Shown one piece after another: positions 1 to 10,869 of a stretch of 38,982 nt of DNA. Location of the stretch: the NCBI RefSeq assembly GCF_020103755.1, contig NZ_JAHSQD010000018.1, forward strand, positions 1-38,982. Reading direction: 5' to 3'. The position numbers were made by a program, and so were the translations under genes. How positions within the stretch are numbered: the first letter of the stretch is position 1; every line of letters starts with the position of its first letter. Source of the stretch: Streptomyces sp. LS1784. Its GTDB lineage: Bacteria; Actinomycetota; Actinomycetes; Streptomycetales; Streptomycetaceae. The notes beneath the pieces are model-generated. The model was given only the letters and a program-made list of their open reading frames with translations. It did no database searches and was not told where the DNA came from.

Positions 1-165
1 GCCGATGCGCCGCCCCGGCGCCCAAGCCTGACCCGCGACGGGACGCGGGCCCGCCCACCGGTCCCACCGGTGGCGCGGCCCGCCCCGCCGCACGACCGCC
101 GCCCCCTCACCTGTCACAGCAGCCACCAGCCACAACAGCCGTACGTCGCCAGTCGGAGGCAGACC
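1..165 (+). other. Leader region upstream of the NRPS
   Basis: This stretch is open in the NRPS frame back to the window edge, but it does not look coding in that frame. Its translation is low-complexity (many Pro, Arg, His, Gln) and uses codons rare in the neighbours (TGT, CCA, CAA, AGT, AGG). Another frame stays open from base 2 to a TGA at 29-31, which could be the end of an upstream gene, but ten codons are too few to judge. The strong ribosome-binding site at 155-159 suggests that this is leader DNA. Confidence 0.4.
155..159 (+). promoter_or_regulatory. Ribosome-binding site that sets the NRPS start
   Basis: GGAGG lies six bases before a TTG at 166-168, in frame with the NRPS and just ahead of the first condensation-domain motif. 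The upstream in-frame GTG at 70 has no Shine-Dalgarno-like sequence. I therefore take TTG 166 as the start. Confidence 0.6.
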
Positions 166-3100
166 TTGATCCCGTTGTCGTTCGCCCAGCAGCGACTCTG
201 GTTCATCGAACAGTTCGAGGGCCCGAGCGCCCTCTACAACACTCCGTTCGCCCTCCGGCTGACCGGCGAGCTCGACGCCGCCGCCCTCGAAGGCGCGCTC
301 GGGGACGTGGTGGACCGGCACGAGGTGCTGCGCACCGTCTTCCCCACCACCGACGGCCAGCCCTACCAGCGCATCCTCACCGAGGGGCGCCCGCCGCTGC
401 ACCGGGTGCCGGTGGCGGACGAGGCCGAGCTGCACGCACGGATGCGCGAGGCCGCCGGGCAGGTCTTCGACCTGAGCTCCGACCTGCCCGTCCGGGCCTG
501 GCTGTACGCCCTGCCCGCGAAGGACGAGCACGTCCTGCTGCTGCTCACCCACCACATCGCCAGCGACGGCTGGTCGGTCGCCCCGCTCTTCCGCGACCTC
601 GCCGAGGCGTACCGCGCCCGGCTGGCCGGCACCGAGCCGCAGTGGGAGCCGTTGCCGGTGCAGTACGCCGACTACACCCTCTGGCAGCGCGAACTGCTCG
701 GCGAGGAGGACGACCCGGAGAGCGTCGTCTGCCTGCAACTCGCCCACTGGCAGCAGGAGTTGTCCGGAATGCCGGAGGAGCTGGCACTCCCCTACGACCG
801 TCCGCGCCCGGCCGCGGCGAGCCGCCGCGGCGGCGCCGCCGACTTCGAGATCGACGCCGAACTGCACTCCACACTCACCGAGTTGGCCTCCAGCCGGCAC
901 GCCAGCCTGTTCATGGCGCTGCAGGCCGCGGTCGCCACCCTCTACACCCGCCTCGGCGCCGGCACCGACCTGCCGCTCGGCACCCCCGTCGCCGGCCGCA
1001 CCGACGAGGCCCTCGACGACCTGGTCGGCTTCTTCGTCAACACCCTGCTGCTGCGCACCGACACCTCCGGCGACCCCACCTTCCACGAGCTGCTCGACCG
1101 GGTCCGGCGCGCCGACCTGGACGCCTACGACCACCAGGACATCCCCTTCGAGCGCCTGGTGGAACACCTCAACCCGACCCGCACCCCCGCCCGCCACCCG
1201 CTCTTCCAGACCGTCGTCACCCTGAACGCGGAGCGGGACGGCGACCTCGCCTTCGGCGCCGCGGTGGGTACCCCGATCGAGGTCGGCGAGGCCCAGGCCC
1301 AGTTCGACCTCAACTTCAACTTCGTCGAGCGGCTCGCCGCCGACGGCACCTGCCTGGGCGTCCGCGCCGCCGTCGACTACGCGGCCGACCTCTTCGACCA
1401 CGCCACCGCCGTCTCCCTCGCCGAGCGGCTGGTGCGCGTCCTGCGCGCCGCCGTGGCCACCCCGGACGCGCCGATCGGCGGCATCGAGATCCTCGACCCG
1501 GCCGAGCGCGAGCAGCTGCTCACCGGCTGGAACGGACCGGCCGCGCCGGTCGCCGAGCAGAGCCTGCCCCGGCTGTTCGAGGCGCAGGCCGCCGCCACCC
1601 CCGAGGCCCTCGCCCTGGTCTCCGGCACCGAGCGGCTCGACTACGCCGAACTGAACGACCGCGCCAACCGGCTCGCCGCCCTGCTGCTGGAGCGCGGCCT
1701 GACCACCGAACAGCCGGTCGCGGTGCTGATGGAGCGCTCCGCCGGGCTGCTCACCGCCGTCCTCGCGATCGCCAAGGCGGGCGGCACCTACGTCCCGCTG
1801 GACGACCGCTACCCGCTGGACCGGCTCCAGCACATCCTCGCCGACACCCGCACCGGCCTGCTGCTCGTCGACCCGGCCCACCAGGGCCACCCGGTGCTCG
1901 CCACCGAGGGCTTCGCCACCGTCGAGGTCACCGGGGCGCTGCTCGCCGAGGCCCCCGCGGCGGGCAACCCGGCCGTGCCGGTCCTGCCCGGCCAGCTGGT
2001 CTACGTGATGTACACCTCGGGCTCGACCGGGGTGCCCAAGGGCGTCGCCGTCACCCACCGCAACGTGGTGGACCTGCTGGGAAACCCGCACTTCCGGGCC
2101 GGCCACCACGAGCGCGTGCTGCTGCACTCGCCCACCGCCTTCGACGCCTCCACCACCGAGATCTGGGCGCCGCTGGTCACCGGCGGGGCGATCGTGCTCG
2201 CCGAGCCCGGCGAGCTGGACATCCGCCGCCTCGCCGAGACCATCACCGCCCACCGGGTGACCCTGGTCCAGGCCCCGTCCGGCCTGCTGCGGCTGATGGC
2301 CGACGAGGACCCGGCCGCCTTCCGGAACGTCCGGCAGGTGTGGACCGGCGGCGACGTCGTCCCGCCGGAGTCCGTCCGCCGCCTCCACCGGGCCTGCCCG
2401 GACACCTCCGTGGTCGCGGTGTACGCACCCACCGAGACCACCGCCATCAAGACCACCTTCACCATGAACCCGGGCGAGCCCGTCCCCGCCGTGGTGCCGA
2501 TCGGCCGCCCGCTGGCCAACACCCGGCCGTACGTGCTGGACACCGCGCTGCGCCCGGTGCCGGCCGGCGTGGCCGGCGAGCTGTACATCGCCGGCGCCGG
2601 CCTGGCCCGCGGCTACGTCGGCCGCCCCGGCCTGACCTCCGAGCGCTTCGTGGCCTGCCCGTTCGGCGAGCCCGGCAGCCGGATGTACCGCACCGGCGAC
2701 CTGGTCCGCTGGACCGCCGACGGCGTGCTGGAGTTCCTCGGCCGGGCCGACGACCAGGTGAAGATCCGCGGCTTCCGGATCGAACTCGGCGAGGTGGAGG
2801 CCGCGTTCACCGCCCTTCCCGCCGTCGGCCAGGCCTTCGCGGTGGTCCGCGAGGACCAGCCCGGCGACAAGCGCCTGGTGGTGTACGCCACCGGCCAGGG
2901 CACTGCCGCCGAGCTGCGCGCCGCCGTCGCCGACAGCCTGCCCGGCTACATGCTCCCGGCCGCCGTGATCGTCCTCGACGCCCTCCCGGTGACCGCCAAC
3001 GGCAAGGTCGACCGCCGCGCCCTGCCCGCCCCCGACTACACCGGGGCGACCGAGGGCCGCGCCCCGCGCACCGACACCGAGCGCACGCTCTGCGAACTCT

Positions 3101-6100
3101 TCACCGACGTCCTCGGGCTGGACCGGATCGGAATCGACGACAGCTTCTTCGACCTGGGCGGCCACTCGCTGCTCGCCACCAAGCTGGTCAGCCGCATCCG
3201 CACCGCGCTCGGCACCGAACTGCCCGTCCGGGCGCTGTTCGACGCCCCGAGCGTGGCCGCGCTGGCCGCCGCCCTGCCCACCCCGGGCGCCGCCCGTGCG
3301 GCCCTGCGCCCGGTCGAGCGGCCCGGGCGCATCCCGCTCTCCCCCGCGCAGCAACGCCTCTGGTTCATCGACCAGTTCGAGGGACCGAGCGCGCTCTACA
3401 ACACCCCGTGCGCGGTCCGGCTGACCGGCCGGGTCGACGCCGGCGCCCTCCAGGCGGCCCTGGCGGACGTGCTCGACCGCCACGAGGTGCTGCGCACCGT
3501 CTACCCGACCACCGACGGACAGCCGCACCAGCTGCTCCTGGAGAACCCCGAACTCCCGCTGCGCACCGTACCGGTGGCCACCGAGGAGCAGCTCCGGGCG
3601 GCCCTGGCCGAGGCCGGGTCGGAGGTCTTCGACCTCGCCCGCGACCTGCCGGTGCGCGCCACCCTGTTCTCGCTGCCGCACGACGAGCACGTCCTGCTGG
3701 TCCTGATGCACCACATCGCCACCGACGGCTGGTCCGTGGTCCCGCTGCTGCGCGACCTCGCCGAGGCCTACGAGGCCCGCCGCACCGGCACCGCCCCCGA
3801 CTGGCGGCCGCTGCCGGTGCAGTACGCCGACTACACCCTCTGGCAGCACGAACTGCTCGGCACCGACGAGCGGCCCAGCGCCCTGCTGACCGACCAACTC
3901 GCCTACTGGCAGCGCACCCTGGCCGACCTCCCGGAGGAGCTGACGCTCCCCTTCGACCGCCGCCGCACCGCCGCCCCGAGCCGCCGGGGCGCCGCGGTGG
4001 AGCTCCGGATGGACGCCGGACTCCACGCCTCCCTGGCCGAGCTGGCGCAGCAGAGCCGGGCCAGCGTGTTCATGGTGATGCAGGCCGCACTGGCCACCAC
4101 GCTGGGCCGGATCGGCGCGGGCACCGACCTGCCGATCGGCACCGTGGTGGCCGGCCGCACCGACGAGGCGCTGGAGGACCTGGTCGGCTTCTTCGTCAAC
4201 ACCCTGGTGCTGCGCACCGACACGTCCGGCGACCCCACCTTCCGGCAGCTGGTGGAGCGCGTCCGGGTCGCCACCCTGGACGCCTTCGAGCACCAGGACG
4301 TGCCCTTCGAGCGGCTGGTCGAGCTGCTCAATCCGGTGCGTTCGACCGCCCGCCACCCGCTCTGCCAGGTGATGCTGACCTCCGGCGGCGACGCCGGGGA
4401 GATCAGCCTCGGCGGCCTGCCCGGCCGGGTCGAACAACTGGACTCCGAGCTCGCCAAGTTCGACCTGACCTTCGCCTTCAGCGAGAGCTTCGACGCGGCC
4501 GGAGCACCCGCCGGGCTGGGCCTGACGGTGGAGTACGCCGTCGACCTGTTCGACCGGGCCACCGCCGAGGCGACGGCCGCCCGCTTCGAGCGCGCCCTGC
4601 GCGCGGTGCTGGCCGACCCGGACCAGCGGGTGGGCCGGGTCGAGGTGCTGGCGCCCCAGGAGCGGGAGCAGCTGCTCACCGGCTGGAACGACACCCGGGA
4701 GAACCTCCCGCTCGGCACCTTCCCGGCGCTCTTCGAGGCGCAGGCCGCCGCCCGCCCGGACGCCGTCGCGCTCTCCTTCGACGCCGTGCAGGTCACCTAC
4801 CGCGAGCTGAACGAGCGCGCCAACCGCTTCGCCCGGCTGCTGGTCGAGCACGGCGCGGGCCCCGAGCGGTTCGTCGCGATCGCCCTGGAGCGCTCGATCG
4901 AGCTGATCGTCGCCCAGCTCGCCGTGCTCAAGGCCGGCGCGGTCTTCCAGCCGCTGGACCCGCGCTACCCGGCCGACCGGATCGCCTACATGCTGGACGA
5001 CGCCAAACCCGCGCTGGTCCTCACCAGCAAGGCGCTGGCCGACGGCCTGCTCGCCGACAGCGCCGTCCCGCGACTGCTGATCGAGGACCTGGACGCCTCC
5101 GGCCACCCGGCGCACGACCTCACCGACACCGCGATCACGCCGCACTCGGCCGCGTACGTCATCTACACCTCGGGCTCCACCGGCCGCCCCAAGGGCGTGG
5201 TGGTGACCCACACCGGCCTCGCCGCCATGGTGGAGGGCCAGCGCCGGGGCCTGGCCGTCACCCCGGACAGCCGGGTGCTGCTGTTCGCCTCGCCGTCCTT
5301 CGACGCGGCCGTCTGGGAGCTGGGCATGGCGCTGCTCACCGGCGCCCGGGCCGTCCTCGGCGACGCCGACCGGCTGCTGCCCGGCCCCGCGCTGGCCGAG
5401 CTGGTCGCCGAACAGGGCGTCACCCACCTGACCCTGCCGCCGACCGCGCTGGCCGTCCTCGCCCCGGACGCGCTGCCGCCGGGCGCCACCCTGGTGGTGG
5501 CCGGCGAGGCCTGCCCGCCCGACCTGGTCGAGCACTGGTCGGCCCGGCTGCGGATGGTCAACGCCTACGGCCCGACCGAGTCCACCGTCTGCGCCAGCAT
5601 GAGCAGTCCGCTCAGCGGCCGGATCGCCCCGCCGATGGGCCGGCCCGTCCCGGACACCCGGCTGTACGTCCTGGACGCCGCGCTCCAGCCCGTCCCGGCC
5701 GGGGTCGAGGGCGAGCTGTACATCGCGGGCGCCGGCCTGGCCCGCGGCTACCTCAACCGGCCGGGCCAGAGCGCCGAGCGCTTCGTCGCCGACCCGTACG
5801 GCGCCCCCGGCAGCCGGATGTACCGCACCGGCGACCTGGTCCGCCGCCGGCCATGGGGGTCCCCCCGGCCGGTGGGGGCACCTCCCAGCCGCCAGGCTGG
5901 GGGCGCTGGGGGAGGCACCCTGGAGTACCTCGGCCGCACCGACCACCAGGTCAAGGTCCGCGGCTTCCGGATCGAGCCCGGCGAGATCGAGGCCGTGCTC
6001 ACCCGGCACCCGTCCCTGGCCCGGGCGTTCGTGCTGGTCCGGGAGGACCGCCCGGGCGACCGCCGGCTGGTCGGCTACGCCGTCGCCCACCCGGGCCAGG

Positions 6101-7293
6101 TGGTCGACCAGGCCGCGCTGCGGGCCCACGTCGGCGCGTCCCTGCCGGACTCCATGGTGCCCTCGGCGATCGTCGCCCTCGACGCCCTGCCGCTCACCGC
6201 CAACGGCAAGGTCGACCGCAAGGCCCTGCCGGCCCCCGACACCACCTGGCTCGGCTCCGGGCGGGCGCCCGCGACGCCCCGGGAGGAGCTGCTCTGCGGT
6301 CTGTTCGCCGACCTGCTCGGGCTGGAGAAGGTCGGCGTGGACGACAACTTCTTCGAGCTGGGCGGGCACTCGCTGCTGGCCGGCCGGCTGGTCGCGGACC
6401 TGCGCGACCTGGTCGGCGAGGACGAGCAGATCGGCGTCCGTGCGGTGTTCGAGGCGCCGACCGTCGCCCGGCTGGCCGAGCGGCTCGACCAGGGCCCGGC
6501 CGCCGAGAGCTTCCCCGTCCTGCTGCCGATCCGCACCCGCGGCTCGCGCCCGCCGCTGTTCTGCGTCCACCCGGCCGCCGGCATCAGCTGGGTCTACACC
6601 GGCCTGCTGCGCCACCTCGACGCCGAACAGCCGATCTACGGCCTCCAGGCCCCCGGCCTGGCCGACCCGACCGCGCACCCGGCCTCCGTCGCGGAGCTGG
6701 CCCGGACCTACCTGGCACGGATCCGCGCCGTCCGCCCCGAGGGCCCGTACGCCCTGCTCGGCTGGTCCTTCGGCGGGGCCGTCGCCCACGCGATCGCCGC
6801 TCTGCTGCGCGAACAGGGCGAGGAGGTCCGGCTGCTGGCCCTGCTGGACGCCTACCCGGGCACCGGCGAGCCGGGGCCCGAGCAGTGGCGGGACGACCCG
6901 GCGCAGCTCGCCGTGATCCTCGACTCGCTCGGCCACCCAGCCGGGGAGATCACCGCCTGGCCCGCGGACGAGGACGGCTACGCCGCACTCGTCCGGGACG
7001 GCGAGGGCCCGCTCGCCGGCCTCAGCGGCGCCGGGGTGGCCCGGGTGGTCTCGGTCTTCCAGGCCAACGCCGAGCTGTCCCACACGCTCCCGCTGCCCGG
7101 CTACGACGGCGACGCGGTGTTCTTCACCGCCGCCAAGGACCGGCCGGCCGACGCTCCCGACCCGGAGAGCTGGCGCCCGCACCTGGGCGGTCGGCTCGAC
7201 GTCCACGAGGTGCCGAGCACCCACGGCGCGATGACGAGCTCCGAAGCACTCGCCGTCATCGGCCCGGTGCTCGCCGCCCACCTGGCTCCCTGA
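166..7293 (+). CDS. Two-module NRPS, C-A-T-C-A-T-TE
   Basis: A 2375-residue cytosolic peptide synthetase, numbered from TTG 166. Domains: C1 about 1-430 (HHIASDGWS near 129), A1 about 465-950, T1 with phosphopantetheine Ser1001 in GGHSLL, C2 about 1056-1480 (HHIATDGWS), A2 about 1519-2015, T2 with Ser2069, and a terminal thioesterase from about 2120 with GWSFGG (Ser2201) and a late His in STHGA. There is no epimerase. By the ten-position specificity code, A1 reads D-A-T-Q-W-G-V-A-I-K, which I cannot assign, and A2 reads D-A-W-T-V-A-A-V-C-K, a phenylalanine-type pocket close to GrsA. The neighbouring C-methyltransferase and aminotransferase make beta-methylphenylalanine a plausible A2 substrate (inference). 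C1 at the N-terminus implies an upstream donor synthetase, and the TE makes this the last enzyme of the line. C1 and C2 share long near-identical stretches, suggesting module duplication. A2 carries an in-frame insertion between motifs A7 and A8. Confidence 0.93.
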   Translation: MIPLSFAQQRLWFIEQFEGPSALYNTPFALRLTGELDAAALEGALGDVVDRHEVLRTVFPTTDGQPYQRILTEGRPPLHRVPVADEAELHARMREAAGQVFDLSSDLPVRAWLYALPAKDEHVLLLLTHHIASDGWSVAPLFRDLAEAYRARLAGTEPQWEPLPVQYADYTLWQRELLGEEDDPESVVCLQLAHWQQELSGMPEELALPYDRPRPAAASRRGGAADFEIDAELHSTLTELASSRHASLFMALQAAVATLYTRLGAGTDLPLGTPVAGRTDEALDDLVGFFVNTLLLRTDTSGDPTFHELLDRVRRADLDAYDHQDIPFERLVEHLNPTRTPARHPLFQTVVTLNAERDGDLAFGAAVGTPIEVGEAQAQFDLNFNFVERLAADGTCLGVRAAVDYAADLFDHATAVSLAERLVRVLRAAVATPDAPIGGIEILDPAEREQLLTGWNGPAAPVAEQSLPRLFEAQAAATPEALALVSGTERLDYAELNDRANRLAALLLERGLTTEQPVAVLMERSAGLLTAVLAIAKAGGTYVPLDDRYPLDRLQHILADTRTGLLLVDPAHQGHPVLATEGFATVEVTGALLAEAPAAGNPAVPVLPGQLVYVMYTSGSTGVPKGVAVTHRNVVDLLGNPHFRAGHHERVLLHSPTAFDASTTEIWAPLVTGGAIVLAEPGELDIRRLAETITAHRVTLVQAPSGLLRLMADEDPAAFRNVRQVWTGGDVVPPESVRRLHRACPDTSVVAVYAPTETTAIKTTFTMNPGEPVPAVVPIGRPLANTRPYVLDTALRPVPAGVAGELYIAGAGLARGYVGRPGLTSERFVACPFGEPGSRMYRTGDLVRWTADGVLEFLGRADDQVKIRGFRIELGEVEAAFTALPAVGQAFAVVREDQPGDKRLVVYATGQGTAAELRAAVADSLPGYMLPAAVIVLDALPVTANGKVDRRALPAPDYTGATEGRAPRTDTERTLCELFTDVLGLDRIGIDDSFFDLGGHSLLATKLVSRIRTALGTELPVRALFDAPSVAALAAALPTPGAARAALRPVERPGRIPLSPAQQRLWFIDQFEGPSALYNTPCAVRLTGRVDAGALQAALADVLDRHEVLRTVYPTTDGQPHQLLLENPELPLRTVPVATEEQLRAALAEAGSEVFDLARDLPVRATLFSLPHDEHVLLVLMHHIATDGWSVVPLLRDLAEAYEARRTGTAPDWRPLPVQYADYTLWQHELLGTDERPSALLTDQLAYWQRTLADLPEELTLPFDRRRTAAPSRRGAAVELRMDAGLHASLAELAQQSRASVFMVMQAALATTLGRIGAGTDLPIGTVVAGRTDEALEDLVGFFVNTLVLRTDTSGDPTFRQLVERVRVATLDAFEHQDVPFERLVELLNPVRSTARHPLCQVMLTSGGDAGEISLGGLPGRVEQLDSELAKFDLTFAFSESFDAAGAPAGLGLTVEYAVDLFDRATAEATAARFERALRAVLADPDQRVGRVEVLAPQEREQLLTGWNDTRENLPLGTFPALFEAQAAARPDAVALSFDAVQVTYRELNERANRFARLLVEHGAGPERFVAIALERSIELIVAQLAVLKAGAVFQPLDPRYPADRIAYMLDDAKPALVLTSKALADGLLADSAVPRLLIEDLDASGHPAHDLTDTAITPHSAAYVIYTSGSTGRPKGVVVTHTGLAAMVEGQRRGLAVTPDSRVLLFASPSFDAAVWELGMALLTGARAVLGDADRLLPGPALAELVAEQGVTHLTLPPTALAVLAPDALPPGATLVVAGEACPPDLVEHWSARLRMVNAYGPTESTVCASMSSPLSGRIAPPMGRPVPDTRLYVLDAALQPVPAGVEGELYIAGAGLARGYLNRPGQSAERFVADPYGAPGSRMYRTGDLVRRRPWGSPRPVGAPPSRQAGGAGGGTLEYLGRTDHQVKVRGFRIEPGEIEAVLTRHPSLARAFVLVREDRPGDRRLVGYAVAHPGQVVDQAALRAHVGASLPDSMVPSAIVALDALPLTANGKVDRKALPAPDTTWLGSGRAPATPREELLCGLFADLLGLEKVGVDDNFFELGGHSLLAGRLVADLRDLVGEDEQIGVRAVFEAPTVARLAERLDQGPAAESFPVLLPIRTRGSRPPLFCVHPAAGISWVYTGLLRHLDAEQPIYGLQAPGLADPTAHPASVAELARTYLARIRAVRPEGPYALLGWSFGGAVAHAIAALLREQGEEVRLLALLDAYPGTGEPGPEQWRDDPAQLAVILDSLGHPAGEITAWPADEDGYAALVRDGEGPLAGLSGAGVARVVSVFQANAELSHTLPLPGYDGDAVFFTAAKDRPADAPDPESWRPHLGGRLDVHEVPSTHGAMTSSEALAVIGPVLAAHLAP
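5845..5919. repeat. Palindromic repeat element inserted in frame in A2
   Basis: Between the A7 motif (YRTGDLVR) and the LEYLGR stretch before A8 there are 25 residues, against 6 in A1 of the same protein, a net gain of 57 bp with the frame kept. The DNA is built of G-run/C-run inverted segments, such as GGGGGTCCCCCC near 5855-5866 and an imperfect pair CACCTCCCAGC (5879-5889) with GCTGGGGGAGGCACC (5905-5919). It resembles the short palindromic repeats I know from Streptomyces intergenic regions. The encoded Pro/Gly/Arg-rich peptide is unlike any A-domain consensus. Confidence 0.7.
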
Positions 7294-7405
7294 CCCGTCC
7301 GCCCCGCCGACCCACCGACTCGACACCCCTACCGACCGCAGGCGACCGACCTGCGCACACCACGCGGACCACACCCGGTCCGCCCACGGAGAAACGGACA
7401 CCACC

Positions 7406-8452
7406 ATGACCACTGCGGCCATCCCCGACACCTGGCGTGGCATCACCCCGTCGCCGATCACCTCGACCGACGCCTACAACGGCTTCATCGCCGCCAACGT
7501 GATCTTCGCGCTGGACCGGATCGGCCTGCTGGAGACGATCGGTCGCGGCGAGCCGCTCTCGGCCGCCGAGGCCACCGTCCAGGCCGGCGACACCGCCCGC
7601 ACCGAGGCCGTACTGCGCGCCGCCGCCGACTACGGCTACCTCAAGGCCGACGGCGACGCCTACCTGCCCACCGAGGCCGGTCTGGAGATCGCCGCCGCGC
7701 GCGGCTACTTCACCTGGGCCGTCGGCGGCTACCACGACGTGTTCGGCCGCGCCGGCCACCTGAGCGCCGGCACCCACCGCTACAACGAGGACGTCTTCCG
7801 CGACGAGGCGATGGTCGCCCTCGGCTCCGCCCAGTGCGACCAGTCGCTGTTCGCCGCGCAGCTGACCGACGTGCTCAGCGGCATCGACTTCCGCACCATC
7901 GCCGACCTGGGCTCCGGCACCTCCGCCCGGGTGCGCCGCGTGGTCTCGCAGCGCGAGGGCAGCCGGGGCCTGGGCATCGACATCAGCCGTCCGGCCACCG
8001 ACATCGCCCGCCGCGACATCGCCGAGGCCGGCATGCAGGACCGGGTCACCGCCGTCCGCGCGGACGTGCTGGGCCTGCTCGGCACCCAGATCGACAACGA
8101 CGCCGAGGCCGCCGAGGTGGCCGAGGTCGACACCGTGATGAGCTTCTTCCTGCTGCACGACCTGCTGGCCGACCCGACCACCCGCTCCTCGATCTTCACC
8201 CGGATGCGGGAGGCCTTCCCGAAGGCCCGCACCTTCGTCCTCGGCGACACCATGCTGCGCGACCCGGGCACCTCCGACGGCGCCCAGCCGGTCTTCTCGG
8301 TCGGCTTCGAGCTGGCGCACGCGATGATGGGCGTCCCGCTGCACACCAAGGCGACCTACGAGCAGCTCTTCACCGACGCCGGCCTGCGGATCGACCGCGT
8401 CGAGGCGCTGGCCACCCCGCACTCCTGGCTCTACGTCCTCCAGGCCGACTGA
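7406..8452 (+). CDS. MppJ-like alpha-keto-acid beta-C-methyltransferase
   Basis: A 348-residue class I SAM methyltransferase with an N-terminal winged-helix-like region and the SAM motif ADLGSGTS near residue 167. It resembles MppJ of mannopeptimycin biosynthesis (phenylpyruvate C-methylation, iron-assisted) more than ordinary O-methyltransferases. The paired segments LLHD (H251, D252) and FELAHAMMG (H305) match, as I recall them, the MppJ iron-site segments GHD and FEFGHDMMG at similar spacing, and PVFSVGFE matches PVFTLGFE. The likely reaction is methylation of phenylpyruvate or a related keto acid at the beta carbon before transamination by the overlapping downstream aminotransferase. It starts 112 bp after the NRPS; a GGAG lies rather far upstream of the ATG. 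An O-methyltransferase is the alternative, but the two histidine sites argue against it. Confidence 0.75.
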   Translation: MTTAAIPDTWRGITPSPITSTDAYNGFIAANVIFALDRIGLLETIGRGEPLSAAEATVQAGDTARTEAVLRAAADYGYLKADGDAYLPTEAGLEIAAARGYFTWAVGGYHDVFGRAGHLSAGTHRYNEDVFRDEAMVALGSAQCDQSLFAAQLTDVLSGIDFRTIADLGSGTSARVRRVVSQREGSRGLGIDISRPATDIARRDIAEAGMQDRVTAVRADVLGLLGTQIDNDAEAAEVAEVDTVMSFFLLHDLLADPTTRSSIFTRMREAFPKARTFVLGDTMLRDPGTSDGAQPVFSVGFELAHAMMGVPLHTKATYEQLFTDAGLRIDRVEALATPHSWLYVLQAD

Positions 8453-9483
8453 TGGCCGCCCCGTCGACCGCCAGACACCTGCTGGCGCAGAACGAGCACC
8501 CGTACCCTCCGCTGCCGTCGGTGCTGGCCGCGCTGGCCGAGGCCAGTGCCGACCTGCACCGCTACCCGGACTTCCGTCCGGAGCGGATCGCCGGGATCGT
8601 CGCCGCCTGGCAGGGCGTCCCGGCCGGCCAGGTCGTGGTCGGCCACGGCTCGGCGGGCGTGGCACTGGACCTCTTCCACGCGGTGGTCGAGCCCGGCGAC
8701 AACGTGGTGCACTCGGAGCCCTGCTTCGACGCGTACCCGCTGTTCTGCGAGATCGCCCGGGCCGAGGCCCGTCCGGTCCCGCTCGGCCCCGACGCCCGGC
8801 ACGACCTGGCCGCGATGGCCGAGCGGATGGACGAGCGCACCCGGATCGTCGTGCTGTGCAACCCGCACAACCCGACCGGCACGGTCTACTCCTGGGCCGA
8901 GCTGACGGAGTTCTTCCGCCGGGTGCCGTCCACCGCGCTGATCCTGCTCGACGAGGCGTACGTCGACTTCGCCCAGGACTGGCAGGCCCCGGACGTACCG
9001 GCCCGGATCGCCGAGTGGCCGAACCTGGTGGTGCTGCGCACCCTGTCCAAGTCGCACGGCATCGCCGCGCTGCGGATCGGCTACGCGCTGGCGCAGGAGT
9101 CGGTGGCCCAGCGGGTGCGGGACCACCAGGTGCCGTACGCGGTGAACCGGCTCCAGGAGGCGGGCCTGCTCGCCGCCGTCGCCGCCGGGGACGAGATGGC
9201 GCGGCGGATCGCCGAGATCACCGCGGAGCGGGAACGCACCCGGGCCGAACTGCTGCGGCTCGGCTGGACGGTGGCGCCCAGCGTCACCAACTTCCTGTGG
9301 GTCGACGCCCCCGGCGACCAGCTCCCGCTGCGCGCGGAGCTGGAGCGCCTGGGCGTGGCCGTCCGCTACTACCCCGGCCGGGGCATCCGGGTCGCCATCG
9401 GCGAGAAGGACGCCAACGACGCGCTGACCGAGGGCTTCGCCGCCGTCGCACCGCTCGCCCCGGCCCACCCCGTCGCACCCTGA
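8452..9483 (+). CDS. PLP aminotransferase, HisC/aromatic type
   Basis: A 343-residue fold-type I aminotransferase of the histidinol-phosphate/aromatic group. Visible motifs are NPHNPTG in the substrate/PLP region, LLDEAYVDF with the pyridine-binding Asp, TLSKSHGIAALRIGY with the Schiff-base lysine, and a C-terminal RYYPGRGIRVAIG with the carboxylate-binding Arg. Its ATG overlaps the stop of the methyltransferase (TGATG), so the two are translationally coupled. The coupling suggests that it aminates the methylated keto acid, giving beta-methylphenylalanine or an analogue for the NRPS (inference). A true histidine-pathway role is unlikely because no other his genes are near. An inverted repeat follows the stop codon. 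Confidence 0.85.
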   Translation: MAAPSTARHLLAQNEHPYPPLPSVLAALAEASADLHRYPDFRPERIAGIVAAWQGVPAGQVVVGHGSAGVALDLFHAVVEPGDNVVHSEPCFDAYPLFCEIARAEARPVPLGPDARHDLAAMAERMDERTRIVVLCNPHNPTGTVYSWAELTEFFRRVPSTALILLDEAYVDFAQDWQAPDVPARIAEWPNLVVLRTLSKSHGIAALRIGYALAQESVAQRVRDHQVPYAVNRLQEAGLLAAVAAGDEMARRIAEITAERERTRAELLRLGWTVAPSVTNFLWVDAPGDQLPLRAELERLGVAVRYYPGRGIRVAIGEKDANDALTEGFAAVAPLAPAHPVAP

Positions 9484-9490
9484 CCGCCCG

Positions 9491-9522
9491 GCGCCCTGAG
9501 CACCCCGCGTGCGTCAGGGCGC
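9491..9522. terminator. Inverted repeat after the aminotransferase
   Basis: Perfect 9-bp arms, GCGCCCTGA (9491-9499) and TCAGGGCGC (9514-9522), with a 14-base loop, 7 bp after the stop codon. There is no T-run, as is common for actinobacterial hairpin terminators. It may separate the exporter gene from the biosynthetic genes before it. Confidence 0.5.
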
Positions 9523-9603
9523 ACTCCGGGCGCCCTGCACCACCGCACACCCCGCACGCCCCTGCACACCCCGAAGCGCCGTCGGCGCAGCGAAGGAACC
9601 GCC

Positions 9604-10869
9604 ATGCACCCGCTGTTGGCCCGCCCGGAGTTCCGGCGCTACCTCGCCGGGCAGACCCTGTCCGTCCTCGGTGACAGCGCCCTCTCCATCGCCCTCGGCA
9701 TCTGGGCCAAGGTGCTGACCGGCAGCAACTCCGCCGCCGGTCTGGTGCTGTTCTGCTTCTCCGCGCCACTGCTGCTGCTGCCGCTCGGCGGCCTGCTCGC
9801 CGACCGGGTCCGCCGCAAACCACTGCTGGTCGGGGTCAACCTGGCAGTGGCGGTGTCGCTGCTGCCGCTGCTGCTGGTCGACGGCCGGGACACGGTCTGG
9901 ATCATCTACTGCACCGCCACGGTCTGCGGCCTGGCCGGGGCCGTCCTCGCCCCGGCGCAGAGCGCGCTGCTGCGCAGCATCCTGACGGAGCGCCAGGACT
10001 TCGGTGCGGCGGCCGGGCTGACCCAGAGCGCCCGGGCCGGCACCACCCTGGTGGCGCCGCTGCTCGGCTCGGGCCTCTACGGCTGGTTCGGCGGGCACGT
10101 GGTGGCCGTGGCCGACCTCGGCGTGCTGCTGCTGGCCGCGCTGAGCTTCCTCACCCTGCGGGTGGAGGAGGTCAAGCCGGAGCCCTCGGGCCTGCGCTGG
10201 CGCACCGAGGTGCTGGCGGGCTTCGTCCACCTGCGCGGTTCGGTCGGGCTGCGGCCGCTGGTGGTGGCCACCGCCGCCGCCGGCTTCGTGCTGAGCCTGC
10301 TCCAGCCGGTGCTGTTCGCACTGACCCAGCACGGGCTGCACCGCTCGCCGCAGTTCCTCGGCGTGCTGGAGACCACCGAGGCCGTCGGCGCGCTCGGCGG
10401 CTCGGTCGTCGGCGGTCTGCTGATCGGCCGGCTCGGGCCGCGCCGGACGGTCATGGCGGGGTCGGCGGTGTTCGGCCTCGGAACGGCCCTGCTGCTCACC
10501 CCGTCGCTGTACGTGGTCTCGGCCGGCCTGGTGATCGCGGGCGCGGGCATCCCGGCCGCCCTGGTCGGGCTCGCCACCGCCGCCCAGGCGTCCACCCCGC
10601 CGCAGCTGATGGGGCGCGCTCAGGCTGCCGTCAACCTCTCGCTCACCGCGCCGCAGGCACTGGCCGTCGGCGTCGGCTCCGGCCTGGTGGCCGCCCTGGA
10701 CTTCCGGGTGGTGCTGGGCGTGATGGTGGTCGGCGCGCTGCTCGCGGCCGCCCACCTGATCGGCAAGCCGGAGGCCCCGACGGAGCCCCCGGAGACCGAG
10801 CCCCGGAACGAGGGCGAGGGCGACGACCCGGCCGAGCCGGAGGACACCAAGGACCTCCAGTCCACCTGA
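9604..10869 (+). CDS. MFS efflux transporter
   Basis: A 421-residue multispanning membrane protein of the major facilitator superfamily, probably the exporter of the NRPS product. Alternating hydrophobic segments fit about 12 helices. The loop after helix 2 carries the family signature in the form GGLLADRVRRKP. The C-terminus is a long acidic, Pro/Glu-rich cytosolic tail (about the last 35 residues). The start is supported by GAAGGA six bases before the ATG. It lies between inverted repeats and the hydroxyphenylglycine genes. Substrate is inferred only from context. Confidence 0.88.
   Translation: MHPLLARPEFRRYLAGQTLSVLGDSALSIALGIWAKVLTGSNSAAGLVLFCFSAPLLLLPLGGLLADRVRRKPLLVGVNLAVAVSLLPLLLVDGRDTVWIIYCTATVCGLAGAVLAPAQSALLRSILTERQDFGAAAGLTQSARAGTTLVAPLLGSGLYGWFGGHVVAVADLGVLLLAALSFLTLRVEEVKPEPSGLRWRTEVLAGFVHLRGSVGLRPLVVATAAAGFVLSLLQPVLFALTQHGLHRSPQFLGVLETTEAVGALGGSVVGGLLIGRLGPRRTVMAGSAVFGLGTALLLTPSLYVVSAGLVIAGAGIPAALVGLATAAQASTPPQLMGRAQAAVNLSLTAPQALAVGVGSGLVAALDFRVVLGVMVVGALLAAAHLIGKPEAPTEPPETEPRNEGEGDDPAEPEDTKDLQST

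Noticed and set aside
642..7409. A long + strand frame (over 2200 codons) overlapping the NRPS
   Set aside because: Its translation is Arg/Pro/Gly-rich with no domain motifs; it is the usual high-GC shadow of the real NRPS frame.
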